Shown: piece after piece, positions 42,193 to 50,616 of the stretch | How positions within the stretch are numbered: the stretch's first letter is position 1 | Layout: every line of letters starts with the position of its first letter | Source of the DNA: Prevotella sp. | GTDB taxonomy: Bacteria; Bacteroidota; Bacteroidia; Bacteroidales; Bacteroidaceae | Length of the DNA: 64,000 nucleotides | Assembly (NCBI GenBank): GCA_017413085.1 | Contig: JAFPVC010000060.1 | Span: forward strand, 1-64,000 | Reading direction: 5' to 3' | Notes under the pieces: model-generated | What the model was told of the DNA's origin: nothing | Databases searched by the model: none | The model's input: the letters and a program-made list of their open reading frames with translations, nothing else | Program-made: the position numbers and the translations under genes

Positions 42193-43614
42193 ATGCTATA
42201 TATCCTAATTACGTATTTCGCAGTGCTGTTCGTTGTCAGCCGACTTACAGCCAGACACAGCACTGACTCTGCATTCTACCACGGCGAACGCAAGTCGCCG
42301 TGGTATCTTGTTGCATTCGGCATGATTGGGGCAAGCATCTCCGGCGTAACGTTTGTCAGCGTGCCGGGCATGGTGCTACATTCCGGGTTCACCTACCTTG
42401 AAGTATGCACCGGCTTCATCGTCGGCTACTTTGCCGTGGCCTACCTACTGCTTCCCATATACTACCGCGAGAACCTGACCAGCATATACACCTACCTGAA
42501 CCGCATATCCCATGAGGCATATATGACGGGCACCGTGTTTTTCATCATTTCCAAACTGCTTGGAGCCTCAGCCAAATTCTATGTGCCGTGTTTCATTATA
42601 AGCCGCATGATGGGATGGAGTTTTCCGCTTACCGTCATCGTGATGCTGCTGTTTGTGTGGCTATACACACGTCGAGGAGGCATCAAGACCCTCGTATGGA
42701 CCGACAGTGTGCAAACCCTCTGTATGCTCGTATGCCTCGGACTAATAATATATAATGTATACGACATTCTCTACCCCACCCTTTCCGTCAGCAAGGCAAC
42801 AGTTGGACAGATACTTTCCGGCAACGGCACACTGCCAGAAACAGAAAGACCTTTTCTCGCCACAGTAACCAACTTTATATCTGGAATATTCATTGTCATC
42901 GTAATGACGGGACTGGATCAGGATATGATGCAGAAGAACCTGACCTGCCGCACTCTGCGTGATGCACAGAAAGACATGTGCACATACGGATTCGCATTCC
43001 TGCCGGTCAATGCCCTTTCTCTCCTGCTGGGCGTAATGCTCGTTGGCGTTTACAATTATCAAGGCATTCCTCTGCCCGACAAGGCTGACGACCTGCTCAC
43101 GCTATACTGTACCCGTGAGGGCGGCATAATGCTGACACTCTTCATGGTCGGCATCGTCGCAACATCATTCTCCAGCGTAGACAGTGCACTGACGGCACTT
43201 ACCACCACAGTATGCACCCTGCACCTTCCCTCCTTTGCAAAGCACATAAAAAAACGCAGGACACTGACACACCTGCTTATAACTCTGCTCATGGCCGTAT
43301 GCTGCATAATGTTTGAACGTTTCAACACCACATCGCTCATTGATGCCATATACATACTCGTCAGCTACACCTACGGCCCTTTACTCGGACTCTTCACATA
43401 CGCCATGACGCTACATTCCTCTACAACCAAAGCAGTTACGACGTCCAAACCTTACTCTATCTTCCTCATTTGCCTTGCCTCACCTTTGCTGTGCTATGCT
43501 CTGAGCACATACGCCGCTTCAAGCCTCGGCTACCGTTTCGGCTATGAACTGTTGCTCATCAACGGTCTCCTCACATACCTCGGATTATGGATTGCCGGCA
43601 AACTATCGAGATAA
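42193..43614 (+). CDS. Sodium:solute symporter (SSS family)
   Basis: A 473-residue membrane protein with about 13 hydrophobic segments. SSS-family signatures include GMIGASISGVTFVSVPGMV near the N-terminus, the GGIKTLVWTDSVQT region and VATSFSSVDSALTALTT. The C-terminal half is enriched in short histidine/threonine-rich loops. It is 27 bp downstream of the GH43 enzyme, consistent with uptake of the released sugar by sodium co-transport. Substrates of this family range from sugars to sialic acid and amino acids. Confidence 0.88.
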   Translation: MLYILITYFAVLFVVSRLTARHSTDSAFYHGERKSPWYLVAFGMIGASISGVTFVSVPGMVLHSGFTYLEVCTGFIVGYFAVAYLLLPIYYRENLTSIYTYLNRISHEAYMTGTVFFIISKLLGASAKFYVPCFIISRMMGWSFPLTVIVMLLFVWLYTRRGGIKTLVWTDSVQTLCMLVCLGLIIYNVYDILYPTLSVSKATVGQILSGNGTLPETERPFLATVTNFISGIFIVIVMTGLDQDMMQKNLTCRTLRDAQKDMCTYGFAFLPVNALSLLLGVMLVGVYNYQGIPLPDKADDLLTLYCTREGGIMLTLFMVGIVATSFSSVDSALTALTTTVCTLHLPSFAKHIKKRRTLTHLLITLLMAVCCIMFERFNTTSLIDAIYILVSYTYGPLLGLFTYAMTLHSSTTKAVTTSKPYSIFLICLASPLLCYALSTYAASSLGYRFGYELLLINGLLTYLGLWIAGKLSR

Positions 43615-43655
43615 CTTTTCATGGCATAAGTCATTGATATTTGAAAAAAAATTCG

Positions 43656-43663
43656 TAACTTTG
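43656..43663 (+). promoter_or_regulatory. -7 box (TAACTTTG) of DUF3822-rsmD
   Basis: About 40 nt before the DUF3822 ATG at 43703; a TTGAT at 43634 sits at -33-like distance. Confidence 0.6.
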
Positions 43664-43679
43664 CACACTGATAGGCATT

Positions 43680-43706
43680 ATGCGTTACGAACCAAGTCAA
43701 TTATGA
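43680..43706 (+). other. 8-codon mini-ORF (MRYEPSQL) overlapping the DUF3822 start
   Basis: ATG at 43680 and stop TGA at 43704-43706, overlapping the DUF3822 ATG (43703) as ATGA, just as in front of the GH13 gene. Confidence 0.4.
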
Positions 43707-44497
43707 GCAGACAAGATAAAAAAATAATAATACGCGCTGGACGCGGGACACTTGCCTTCCTCACTAAAGAGGATGGCTCTGAAGCCGTCTTCCATCCATA
43801 CGTGGTAAAGAGCGGCATGTCACTGGCAGCCAACCTTAGGGAGGCTTTCAAAGAGCAAGACTGGCTTGCTGGCGGTGCTGCAAATGCGCAACTGTTGGTA
43901 ACAACCCCTGTCGTGCTGTTACCGTTGGAGGAGTATCAAGACAACGAAGCGTTCGACGCTGAGAGTATATACTCTGGTGTTATCACAAAATGCAAGGGCG
44001 ACGAGAAGGTATTGCAGGAAGTGCGCTCAGTGGATGCGATGAGCATCTTTGCCGTAAACCGCGACCTGCGCATGGTGGTGGGCGACAACTGCGACAACGT
44101 CGAGGTGGGCAACGTCACTCTGCCTGTGCTGCACCATTTCTACAGCCGCTATTACCAGTCAGGCCAGCGACGCAAGCTCTTTGCCTATTTCCATGACAAG
44201 ATGGTAGACCTGTGTTCCTTCGACAGTCAGCGCATACGCTTCGCCAACACTTTTGAGGCAACCCACGCTCACGATGCACTGTATTACATTCTATTCGTAT
44301 GGAAGCAACTTGGCATGGACGGCCACGAGGACTCGCTCCACGTAATAGGTGAAATGCCACACGAACAATGGCTGCGCGGTCGCCTGCAGTCTTACCTATC
44401 TAACATCTACGACGTAAACCCAGTTGCCGACCTCAATCGCTCGCCACTGGCCGAGATTGAAGGCATGCCGTTTGATATGATGCTATGCGGATTATAA
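43703..44497 (+). CDS. DUF3822 family protein
   Basis: A 264-residue cytoplasmic protein recognised as the DUF3822 family by its position before rsmD and by segments such as ILFVWKQLGMD, LHVIGEMPHEQWLRGRLQSYLSNIYDVNP and a C-terminal PFDMMLCGL. The fold resembles actin-like/PilM-type proteins, but no function is established. The start at 43703 follows a promoter box and an overlapping mini-ORF; the longer frame from 43544 runs into the preceding gene. It overlaps rsmD by 13 nt, indicating tight coupling. Confidence 0.8.
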   Translation: MSRQDKKIIIRAGRGTLAFLTKEDGSEAVFHPYVVKSGMSLAANLREAFKEQDWLAGGAANAQLLVTTPVVLLPLEEYQDNEAFDAESIYSGVITKCKGDEKVLQEVRSVDAMSIFAVNRDLRMVVGDNCDNVEVGNVTLPVLHHFYSRYYQSGQRRKLFAYFHDKMVDLCSFDSQRIRFANTFEATHAHDALYYILFVWKQLGMDGHEDSLHVIGEMPHEQWLRGRLQSYLSNIYDVNPVADLNRSPLAEIEGMPFDMMLCGL

Positions 44498-45018
44498 CAG
44501 GAAAATACAAGGGACGCCACTTCGAGGTGCCACGTTCATTCAAGGCACGTCCGACAACAGACTTTGCCAAGGAGAACATCTTCAACGTAATGATGGGCTA
44601 CATGGACTTCGAAGGCAAGAGCGCCCTCGACCTTTTCGCAGGCACGGGCAGCATATCACTTGAACTGCTCTCGCGCGGATGCAACGAGGTCGTCAGCGTT
44701 GAGTTAGACCGCGACCATGCTCGTTTCATCAGCCAGTGCACTGCAAAACTGGCTGCCGAGAACCACGTGCTTATCCGCGGCGACGTGTTCCGTTATCTCA
44801 AGTCATGCCGCCGGCAGTTTGACATTATCTTCGCCGACCCGCCATACGCTCTGCCTACGCTGGCAGATGTCCCCGACAAAGCTCTCCCGTTGCTTGCGCC
44901 AGAAGGAGTGATGATAATGGAACACGGCAAGCAACATGATTTTTCTTCCCACCCATTGTTCAGAGAACACCGTGCCTACGGCAGTGTGAACTTCAGCATC
45001 TTCAGAAACAACGCTTGA
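44485..45018 (+). CDS. rsmD: 16S rRNA (guanine966-N2)-methyltransferase
   Basis: The 177-residue SAM-dependent enzyme methylates G966 of 16S rRNA. Signatures are MRIITGKYKGRHFEVP, RPTTDFAKENIFNV, the SAM motif LDLFAGTGSISLELLSRG and the catalytic IIFADPPY. The start lies within the last codons of the DUF3822 gene, an arrangement I associate with Bacteroidales. dnaG follows after 37 bp. Confidence 0.95.
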   Translation: MRIITGKYKGRHFEVPRSFKARPTTDFAKENIFNVMMGYMDFEGKSALDLFAGTGSISLELLSRGCNEVVSVELDRDHARFISQCTAKLAAENHVLIRGDVFRYLKSCRRQFDIIFADPPYALPTLADVPDKALPLLAPEGVMIMEHGKQHDFSSHPLFREHRAYGSVNFSIFRNNA

Positions 45019-45055
45019 CCTTCGACTAAACACATTTCCTCCCACTATACAATAA

Positions 45056-47077
45056 TTGATTGACAGATATACCATAGAACGCATCAAGGACGCCGCCGAC
45101 ATTGTCGATGTGGTGTCAGAATACGTGTCACTGAAAAAGGTGGGCGTGAACTACCGCGGTTTGTGCCCTTTTCACAACGACCACACTCCGTCGTTCTATG
45201 TTTCTCCGTCGCGTCGCACCTGCCACTGCTTCGTGTGCGGCGAGGGTGGCGACAGCGTCGGCTTCCTGATGAAGCACGAGCAGATGACCTACCCCGACGC
45301 CCTGCGCTGGCTGGCCAAACGCTATAACATTGAGATAAAAGAGGAGGAACTGAGTGAGGAAAAGAAGCGTGAAATGTCGGAACACGAGGCTCTGTTCATC
45401 GTAAATCAATGGGCAGCCGACTATTTCTCACACATTCTGGAAGATGACATTGACGGTCGTGCCATCGGCATGCAGTACTTCAGGCAGCGCGGCATACGCG
45501 ACGACATCATACAGAAATTCAAGCTGGGCTTCTGCCTCAGCGACCGCACCGCCCTGTCACGCGAAGCAGTAAAAAAAGGCTACAATGCCGAATACTTAGT
45601 AAAGACGGGTCTGTGCTACCGCAAGGACAACACAGGCGATTTGATTGACCGCTTTGCCGGACGCGTAATGTTTCCATGGTTAGGCGTGAGCGGCAAGGTA
45701 GTGGCCTTCGGCGGACGAGTGCTCGATTCGCGCACCAAAGGCGTAGCGCAGAAGTATGTAAACTCGCCCGACTCCGAAATATATCACAAAGACCATGAGC
45801 TTTACGGCATATTCCAGGCAAAGAAGGCCATAGCCAAAGAAAACCTCGTCTACATGGTCGAGGGCTACACGGATGTCATATCCATGCACCAATGCGGTAT
45901 AGAGAACGTGGTAGCCAACTCCGGCACGGCACTTTCCGAACACCAGATTCACCTGCTGCACCGCTTCACTCCAAACATCGTATTGCTGTATGACGGCGAC
46001 GCGGCAGGCATAAAGGCCGCCCTCAGAGGTACGGACATGCTGCTCAAGGAAGGCATGAACGTAAAGGTGATGCTGCTGCCAGACGGCGACGACCCAGACT
46101 CATTCGCACGCAAGCATACGGCAGACGAGTTCCGCGCGTATATAGAACAGAACCAAACAGACTTCATTGCCTTCAAAACCCGTGTGCTGCTCGACGGCGT
46201 AACTGACCCTCACAAGAGGGCCGAGGCCATCACGTCGATAATAAAGAGCATCAGCGTGATAGGTGACCCGATAGTGCGCGCCGCCTACATACAGGACTGC
46301 TCTGTCCGCCTTGGGTTTACCGAGCAGACCCTTACTGCCAAGCTGAACGAGGAAATACGCAACTACCGCGACGAGCAACGCAAGGCTGAGGAGCGCGAAG
46401 CGCGCATACAAGACCGGCAGATGCAGGCGGAAGACGGTGTTCCGCCAACCATGCCGCCCGACGAAATACTGCCTCCACCCGACATGCAGGCCGTGCCGCC
46501 GCCACAACAACAACAGACAACTGTCCAGACCATACGGAAGGAGGACACTTCACTGCTGATTGTAAAGATATTGCTGGAGTGCGGCGAAAGGATAATATAT
46601 AAAGACTTAGAAACAGAAGACGGCAAAAAGGTATCGCTCACCGTTGCACAATATATTGCCTATGACCTGCAACAGGACAACATGCACCTATCGTTGCCGG
46701 TATATGAGAAGATGCTGCAAGAGGCTTCACAGCACTCAAGCGACAACGACTTCAATGCAGAGCGGTATTTCATTACACATCCAGACTATGAGATATCATC
46801 GCTGGCGATACAGATAACATCGTCAGAGCCGCTCGTCTCCGAAAGCATGAAGCGCGAGCAAAGCACCGACGAACTGCGCGAAAGGGTGTTGCACCTGATG
46901 CTCGACTTCCGCAACGAGTATATCAACACACAGATGAAGGAACTGACGGCGAAACTGCGCAGTACAGCCGGAAATGCTGAAGCCGCCAAACAGGTGATGG
47001 AGGAGATACGCAACATACAGGAGATACGCAAGGCCATAGCCAACAAGATAGGCAGCAGCGTTACGATGAGACTGTAA
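45056..47077 (+). CDS. dnaG: DNA primase, with TTG start codon
   Basis: Synthesises RNA primers at the replication fork. The 673-residue protein has the zinc domain (CPFHNDHTPSFYVSPSRRTCHCFVCGEGGD, about 38-67), the RNA-polymerase core with TOPRIM motifs (VEGYTDVISMHQ and LLYDGDAAG) and a C-terminal helicase-binding domain. A glutamine/proline-rich linker (about residues 455-485) precedes the last. Homology places the start at MIDRYTIERIKDAADIV, encoded by TTG; there is no in-frame ATG at that position. A weak start may limit primase levels. Confidence 0.95.
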   Translation: MIDRYTIERIKDAADIVDVVSEYVSLKKVGVNYRGLCPFHNDHTPSFYVSPSRRTCHCFVCGEGGDSVGFLMKHEQMTYPDALRWLAKRYNIEIKEEELSEEKKREMSEHEALFIVNQWAADYFSHILEDDIDGRAIGMQYFRQRGIRDDIIQKFKLGFCLSDRTALSREAVKKGYNAEYLVKTGLCYRKDNTGDLIDRFAGRVMFPWLGVSGKVVAFGGRVLDSRTKGVAQKYVNSPDSEIYHKDHELYGIFQAKKAIAKENLVYMVEGYTDVISMHQCGIENVVANSGTALSEHQIHLLHRFTPNIVLLYDGDAAGIKAALRGTDMLLKEGMNVKVMLLPDGDDPDSFARKHTADEFRAYIEQNQTDFIAFKTRVLLDGVTDPHKRAEAITSIIKSISVIGDPIVRAAYIQDCSVRLGFTEQTLTAKLNEEIRNYRDEQRKAEEREARIQDRQMQAEDGVPPTMPPDEILPPPDMQAVPPPQQQQTTVQTIRKEDTSLLIVKILLECGERIIYKDLETEDGKKVSLTVAQYIAYDLQQDNMHLSLPVYEKMLQEASQHSSDNDFNAERYFITHPDYEISSLAIQITSSEPLVSESMKREQSTDELRERVLHLMLDFRNEYINTQMKELTAKLRSTAGNAEAAKQVMEEIRNIQEIRKAIANKIGSSVTMRL

Positions 47078-47120
47078 GACAAGACACAAGACACAAGACA
47101 TAACAATAACAGACCATATT

Positions 47121-47157
47121 AGGGTTTTTCCTCATGCGATATAGGGAAAAGCCCTTT
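47121..47157 (+). terminator. dnaG terminator-like hairpin
   Basis: AGGGTTTTTCC pairs with GGGAAAAGCCCT and is followed by a short T-rich stretch, 44 bp past the dnaG stop. Confidence 0.55.
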
Positions 47158-47177
47158 TCTGTTTCCATAAAAGAGAG

Positions 47178-47185
47178 TAACTTTG
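47178..47185 (+). promoter_or_regulatory. -7 box (TAACTTTG) of the low-complexity secreted protein
   Basis: About 57 nt before the ATG at 47242. The in-frame ATG at 47134 is upstream of this box and so is not used by this promoter. Confidence 0.6.
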
Positions 47186-47241
47186 CTCTCAGAAATAAAA
47201 ACAGAACACTATTGTCACACACTATTAAAACATACACCACT

Positions 47242-48144
47242 ATGAAAAAGATTATACTTACACTCATCGCAGCCGTTATGATGACACTGAACATCAGCGC
47301 AATGACATACACACAAGCCAGGGAGCAGGCTCTCTTCCTGACCGACAAGATGGCTTACGAGCTCAACCTGACTCCGCAGCAGTATGAGGCCGCCTATGAA
47401 ATCAACCTCGACTACCTGATGAGCCTCAACAGCGTTGGCGACGTGTATGCAGCCTCTTGGAGACAGCGTAACCTGGATTTGCAGTACATACTCTACGACT
47501 GGCAGTATACAGCCTACTGCGCTGCTTCCTACTTCTTCCGTCCCGTTTACTGGAACGCAGGTTACTGGCATTTCGGCATATATGCGCACTATCCTCATCG
47601 CAACCACTTCTATTTCAGCCGTCCCGCAGCTTACGCAGCATATCGTGGAGCACACTCATGGCGCCACAACGGCGGACGTTCATGGTACGTGAACCAGCGC
47701 AACCACTACCGTCCGGAGGTACACCGTCAGCACTATGTAGGAATGCGCGGAAACTACACCGAGCGCCATCAGACCCCTAAAGTGGAACAGCACCGCAGCA
47801 GCACACGCGAGACCGTGACCGGCAACCGCTACAACCACGACAGAAGCTATGGCAACAACAGCCGCTACGGTAACAACAACCGCTTTGAAAACAGAAACAA
47901 CGACAGTCGCTATGGCAATAGGAGCAACAATAACAACACTCATGTTGGCACGTCACGCACAGGCACGTCAAACGTAGGTGCTCCACAAACAGGCACGTCG
48001 CACATCGGTACACCACGCACTGGAAACAACCACATAGGCAATAGCCACGTTGGAAGCAGCCACGTTGGAAACAGCATGCACAGCCGCGGCGCTGTTACAC
48101 GCAGCGGAGCAGGAGCGACAGGGGGCAGCAGGGGAAGAAGATAA
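47242..48144 (+). CDS. Secreted low-complexity protein (Asn/Arg/Tyr-rich, Gly-Thr-Ser repeats)
   Basis: A 300-residue protein with a signal peptide (MKKIILTLIAAVMMTLNISA). Residues about 25-130 form a small folded region (FLTDKMAYELNLTPQQYEAAYEINLDYL, then aromatic and histidine-rich). From about 190 the sequence is low-complexity: NNRFENRNNDSRYGNRSNNNN, then short repeats of the GTS/HVG/HIG kind, ending ATGGSRGRR. I do not recognise a family with a known function. Secretion and the sticky, basic, aromatic-rich tail suggest an envelope or matrix component, but that is inference. Confidence 0.72.
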   Translation: MKKIILTLIAAVMMTLNISAMTYTQAREQALFLTDKMAYELNLTPQQYEAAYEINLDYLMSLNSVGDVYAASWRQRNLDLQYILYDWQYTAYCAASYFFRPVYWNAGYWHFGIYAHYPHRNHFYFSRPAAYAAYRGAHSWRHNGGRSWYVNQRNHYRPEVHRQHYVGMRGNYTERHQTPKVEQHRSSTRETVTGNRYNHDRSYGNNSRYGNNNRFENRNNDSRYGNRSNNNNTHVGTSRTGTSNVGAPQTGTSHIGTPRTGNNHIGNSHVGSSHVGNSMHSRGAVTRSGAGATGGSRGRR

Positions 48145-48262
48145 TACCCACCGCTCATTCAGCATATTGAATTAAAGACAACCGACAATTGACAATTATC
48201 AATTGTCAGTTGTCTTTAATTATTTTTTTCTATTTCCTTTTTTCATTATTACATTTTTTTTG

Positions 48263-48270
48263 TAACTTTG
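48263..48270 (+). promoter_or_regulatory. -7 box (TAACTTTG) of the tRNA-Ser gene
   Basis: It lies 12 bp before the tRNA 5' end, with a T-rich stretch upstream. Confidence 0.65.
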
Positions 48271-48282
48271 CAGACCAAATAA

Positions 48283-48374
48283 GGAAGGTTGGCAGAGTGA
48301 CCGAATGCGCTGGACTCGAAATCCGGTATACGCTTTACCGCGTATCGGGGGTTTGAATCCCTCACCTTCCGCCA
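48283..48374 (+). tRNA. tRNA-Ser (anticodon CGA), CCA encoded
   Basis: The acceptor stem GGAAGGT pairs with ACCTTCC. The anticodon arm is CTGGA-CTCGAAA-TCCGG with anticodon CGA, which reads UCG codons. A class II variable arm (TACGC ... GCGTA) and a T arm with GTTTGAATC are present. Discriminator G is at 48371, followed by encoded CCA. The gene is monocistronic with its own promoter and terminator. Confidence 0.97.
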
Positions 48375-48389
48375 GCCAACGGCAAGACT

Positions 48390-48422
48390 GCAGGAAGCAC
48401 AAATGCTTCCTGCTCTTTTTTT
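48390..48422 (+). terminator. tRNA-Ser intrinsic terminator
   Basis: Perfect 10-bp stem GCAGGAAGCA/TGCTTCCTGC, CAAA loop, then TCTTTTTTT. Confidence 0.9.
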
Positions 48423-48433
48423 CGTCCTTTTTC

Positions 48434-48488
48434 TGACATTGTGATTTTCGCAACCCCCGAATGCTTGCGATATTTTAAAATCTTTTCC
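48434..48488. repeat. Conserved block of the composite element (minus orientation)
   Basis: Its reverse complement matches 8860-8914 at 44 of 55 positions. Confidence 0.75.
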
Positions 48489-48597
48489 AAATGATTACGT
48501 ACAGCGAAATTATGAACCGTTTTTATAAAACATTATCACACAGCATCTTACACACTAACTTCCTTATTTCGTCATTTAATAAGGCATTATCAGGCAC

Positions 48598-48682
48598 GTA
48601 ATCGCAGCCTGATTACGCTCTAATCGTAACCTGATTACACTGTAAACGGCACCTGATTGCACCCTAATCGCAGCCTGATTAC
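48598..48682. repeat. 22-bp palindromic tandem array, copy 3
   Basis: Four units start at 48598, 48620, 48642 and 48664, each GTAATC-N4-CCTGATTAC or a variant, with 3-bp linkers. A fifth decayed unit may start at 48686. Confidence 0.85.
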
Positions 48683-48827
48683 ATTGCAACCGTCATTTTT
48701 TTCGCTAAATTAAGGAAAAATACAACTCTGACAGCAATGAATGCACATGAAAAAGACGGTGTCTGATTCTATTTTACTTCTAAAACTGAATATTTTTAAA
48801 ATGACATCTTGCAATGAATAAACATGA

Positions 48828-48852
48828 TTTGGTTTACAAAATGTCAAAACGA
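48828..48852. repeat. 25-bp block shared with 8561-8585
   Basis: TTTGGTTTACAAAA then TGTCAAAACGA; one difference in 25 from the copy near 8.6 kb. Confidence 0.8.
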
Positions 48853-48960
48853 TGCAGAAACACACTCTCACACAAAACAAGAACTGTTATGTTGCCACGT
48901 TCATCTTAAAAAAATCAAGACATTTATGAAATAAAACGCACGAATGTCAAAAATTATTTG

Positions 48961-48968
48961 TAACTTTG
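48961..48968 (+). promoter_or_regulatory. -7 box (TAACTTTG) of the EamA transporter gene
   Basis: About 73 nt before the ATG at 49042. Confidence 0.55.
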
Positions 48969-49041
48969 TGCCTCAAAAGAGAAAGAGAACACGTTGGATA
49001 AAGGATAACACATAAATAAATAAGGTTAAAGGAAAGAAAAA

Positions 49042-49965
49042 ATGATTTGGATACTGCTCGCATTCATGTCGGCTTCGCTGTTGGGGTTCTATGACGTATT
49101 CAAGAAACGCGCACTGAAAGAAAACGCCGTCATCCCAGTACTGCTGTTCAACACCCTGTTCTCGAGTCTGATATTCCTGCCGTTCATCTGCCTGTCTCAC
49201 TTCGGCGTTATTGATGGCAATTCGATATTCTTCTGTGAGGAATATGGCTGGGAGGGACACAAATATATCATCATCAAGTCGTGCATAGTGCTTTCCTCAT
49301 GGTTGCTCGCCTACTTCGGATTAAAGCACCTGCCGCTTACAATCGTGGGACCGATAAATGCCACACGACCAGTGATGGTGCTGGTGGGAGCGATGATTAT
49401 ATTTGCCGAGCGGCTGAACCTGTGGCAGTGGCTTGGCGTGCTGGTGGCACTCATAGGCATTGAACTGCTGAAGCACACGAGTAAGAAAGAAGGCATAAAC
49501 TGGTTTCACGACAAATGGATATATTTCGTATTCCTTGCAAACGTACTGGGAGCCATCTCCGGACTGTATGACAAATACCTCATGGCTTCGCCCGAGAATG
49601 GTGGCGTGGGCTTGAACAAAATGGCCGTACAGGGGTGGTATAACATATACCAGCTGTTTATGATGACGGCCATGCTACTGCTGCTGTGGTGGCCTACAAG
49701 AAAGAAGACAACGCCGTTTCACTGGCACTGGTCAATACCGCTGGTGAGCATATTCCTGTCGATGGCCGACTTTGTCTATTTCTATGCTCTGGGCGTTGAC
49801 GGTGCCATGATAAGCGTAGTCAGCATGGTAAGGCGCGGCTCGGTAATTGTAAGTTTCCTGTGCGGTGCAATGATATTCCGCGAGAAGAACCTGCGCGCAA
49901 AAGCCTTCGACCTGCTACTGGTGCTGCTCTCGATGCTGCTGCTGTTTATCGGCTCAAACCAGTGA
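49042..49965 (+). CDS. EamA/DMT-family transporter
   Basis: A 307-residue membrane protein with about ten hydrophobic helices, arranged as two EamA repeats. Characteristic pieces are FGLKHLPLTIVGPINATRPVMVLVGAMIIFAERLNLWQWLGVLVALIGIELL in the first half and MISVVSMVRRGSVIVSFLCGAMIFREKNLRAKAFDLLLVLLSMLLLFIG in the second. Members export or import small metabolites; the substrate is unknown. A small membrane protein follows 40 bp later and is probably co-transcribed. Confidence 0.87.
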   Translation: MIWILLAFMSASLLGFYDVFKKRALKENAVIPVLLFNTLFSSLIFLPFICLSHFGVIDGNSIFFCEEYGWEGHKYIIIKSCIVLSSWLLAYFGLKHLPLTIVGPINATRPVMVLVGAMIIFAERLNLWQWLGVLVALIGIELLKHTSKKEGINWFHDKWIYFVFLANVLGAISGLYDKYLMASPENGGVGLNKMAVQGWYNIYQLFMMTAMLLLLWWPTRKKTTPFHWHWSIPLVSIFLSMADFVYFYALGVDGAMISVVSMVRRGSVIVSFLCGAMIFREKNLRAKAFDLLLVLLSMLLLFIGSNQ

Positions 49966-50005
49966 AACAGATGTATAACGAACTATACAGAAAAAATGAA
50001 ACGAT

Positions 50006-50461
50006 ATGGAGAATACAAATGAACGCAAAGGGCTGAAGCCCCTTAACAAGACACAGCAGATGATATTTGCCGCAGGTGCGGTAATGATGGTGCTGGGTGT
50101 AGGCGGCGTGGTGCTGGGAGCACCGCTTGGCCTGACATTCATACGCGTGGCTACGGTGGTGTTTGCCATAGGAGCGGTGGCATTTGCCGCGATGCAGATG
50201 ATGCAGACATACGACGGCAAAGACATCGTGATACGACGTCTGCGACGCATCATGGTAATAGGCGACATGTGCTTCATACTGGCGGCGCTGCTGATGCTGG
50301 AAAGCAACCTGCAAATACTGTTCCCGCTTGTAGCCACGACGGTCGACGGATATAACGCATGGGTGCACTATGTGTATAACAACTGGGTGGTGGCACTGCT
50401 CGTGGCAGCAATCCTTGAGATGTATACGACCCACCGCATAAGCTCTGAGCTAAAGAAATAG
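50006..50461 (+). CDS. Small four-helix membrane protein of unknown function
   Basis: A 151-residue protein with four predicted membrane segments: about 20-42, 45-65, 83-105 and 127-145. The hydrophilic ends are charged (MENTNERKGLKP, HRISSELKK). I do not recognise a characterised family. Its closeness to the EamA gene (40 bp) suggests one transcript, and an accessory role for the transporter is possible but unsupported by sequence. Confidence 0.75.
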   Translation: MENTNERKGLKPLNKTQQMIFAAGAVMMVLGVGGVVLGAPLGLTFIRVATVVFAIGAVAFAAMQMMQTYDGKDIVIRRLRRIMVIGDMCFILAALLMLESNLQILFPLVATTVDGYNAWVHYVYNNWVVALLVAAILEMYTTHRISSELKK

Positions 50462-50546
50462 TGTTTACAAATCATAACGTAGGAGCTTAATATATTAAAA
50501 AAAACTTAATCAACAAGCTAATTCTTTAACAAGACATAAAATAATT

Positions 50547-50576
50547 TTTGCAGTTCGGTATTTCTTCTTAACTTTG
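50547..50576 (+). promoter_or_regulatory. Promoter of the DUF4369-pyrC-plsC::GH95 operon
   Basis: TTTG (50547-50550), 18-bp spacer, TAACTTTG (50569-50576). The leader is about 35 nt. Confidence 0.7.
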
Positions 50577-50616
50577 CACGCACAAAACGCCACCCCAGGC
50601 GTGCAAAAACAATATT

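Larger units (their letters stand above)
48430..49041. other. 612-bp gene-free region holding the second composite repeat element
   Basis: It carries the inverted block 48434-48488, the 22-bp array 48598-48682 and the 25-bp block 48828-48852, then the promoter of the EamA gene (TAACTTTG, 48961-48968). No ORF is convincing. Confidence 0.8.

Noticed and set aside
43544..43702. Upstream extension of the DUF3822 frame
   Set aside because: It overlaps the end of the symporter gene and lies before the -7 box at 43656-43663.
48220..48453. 77-codon minus-strand ORF
   Set aside because: It is antisense to the tRNA-Ser gene and its terminator.
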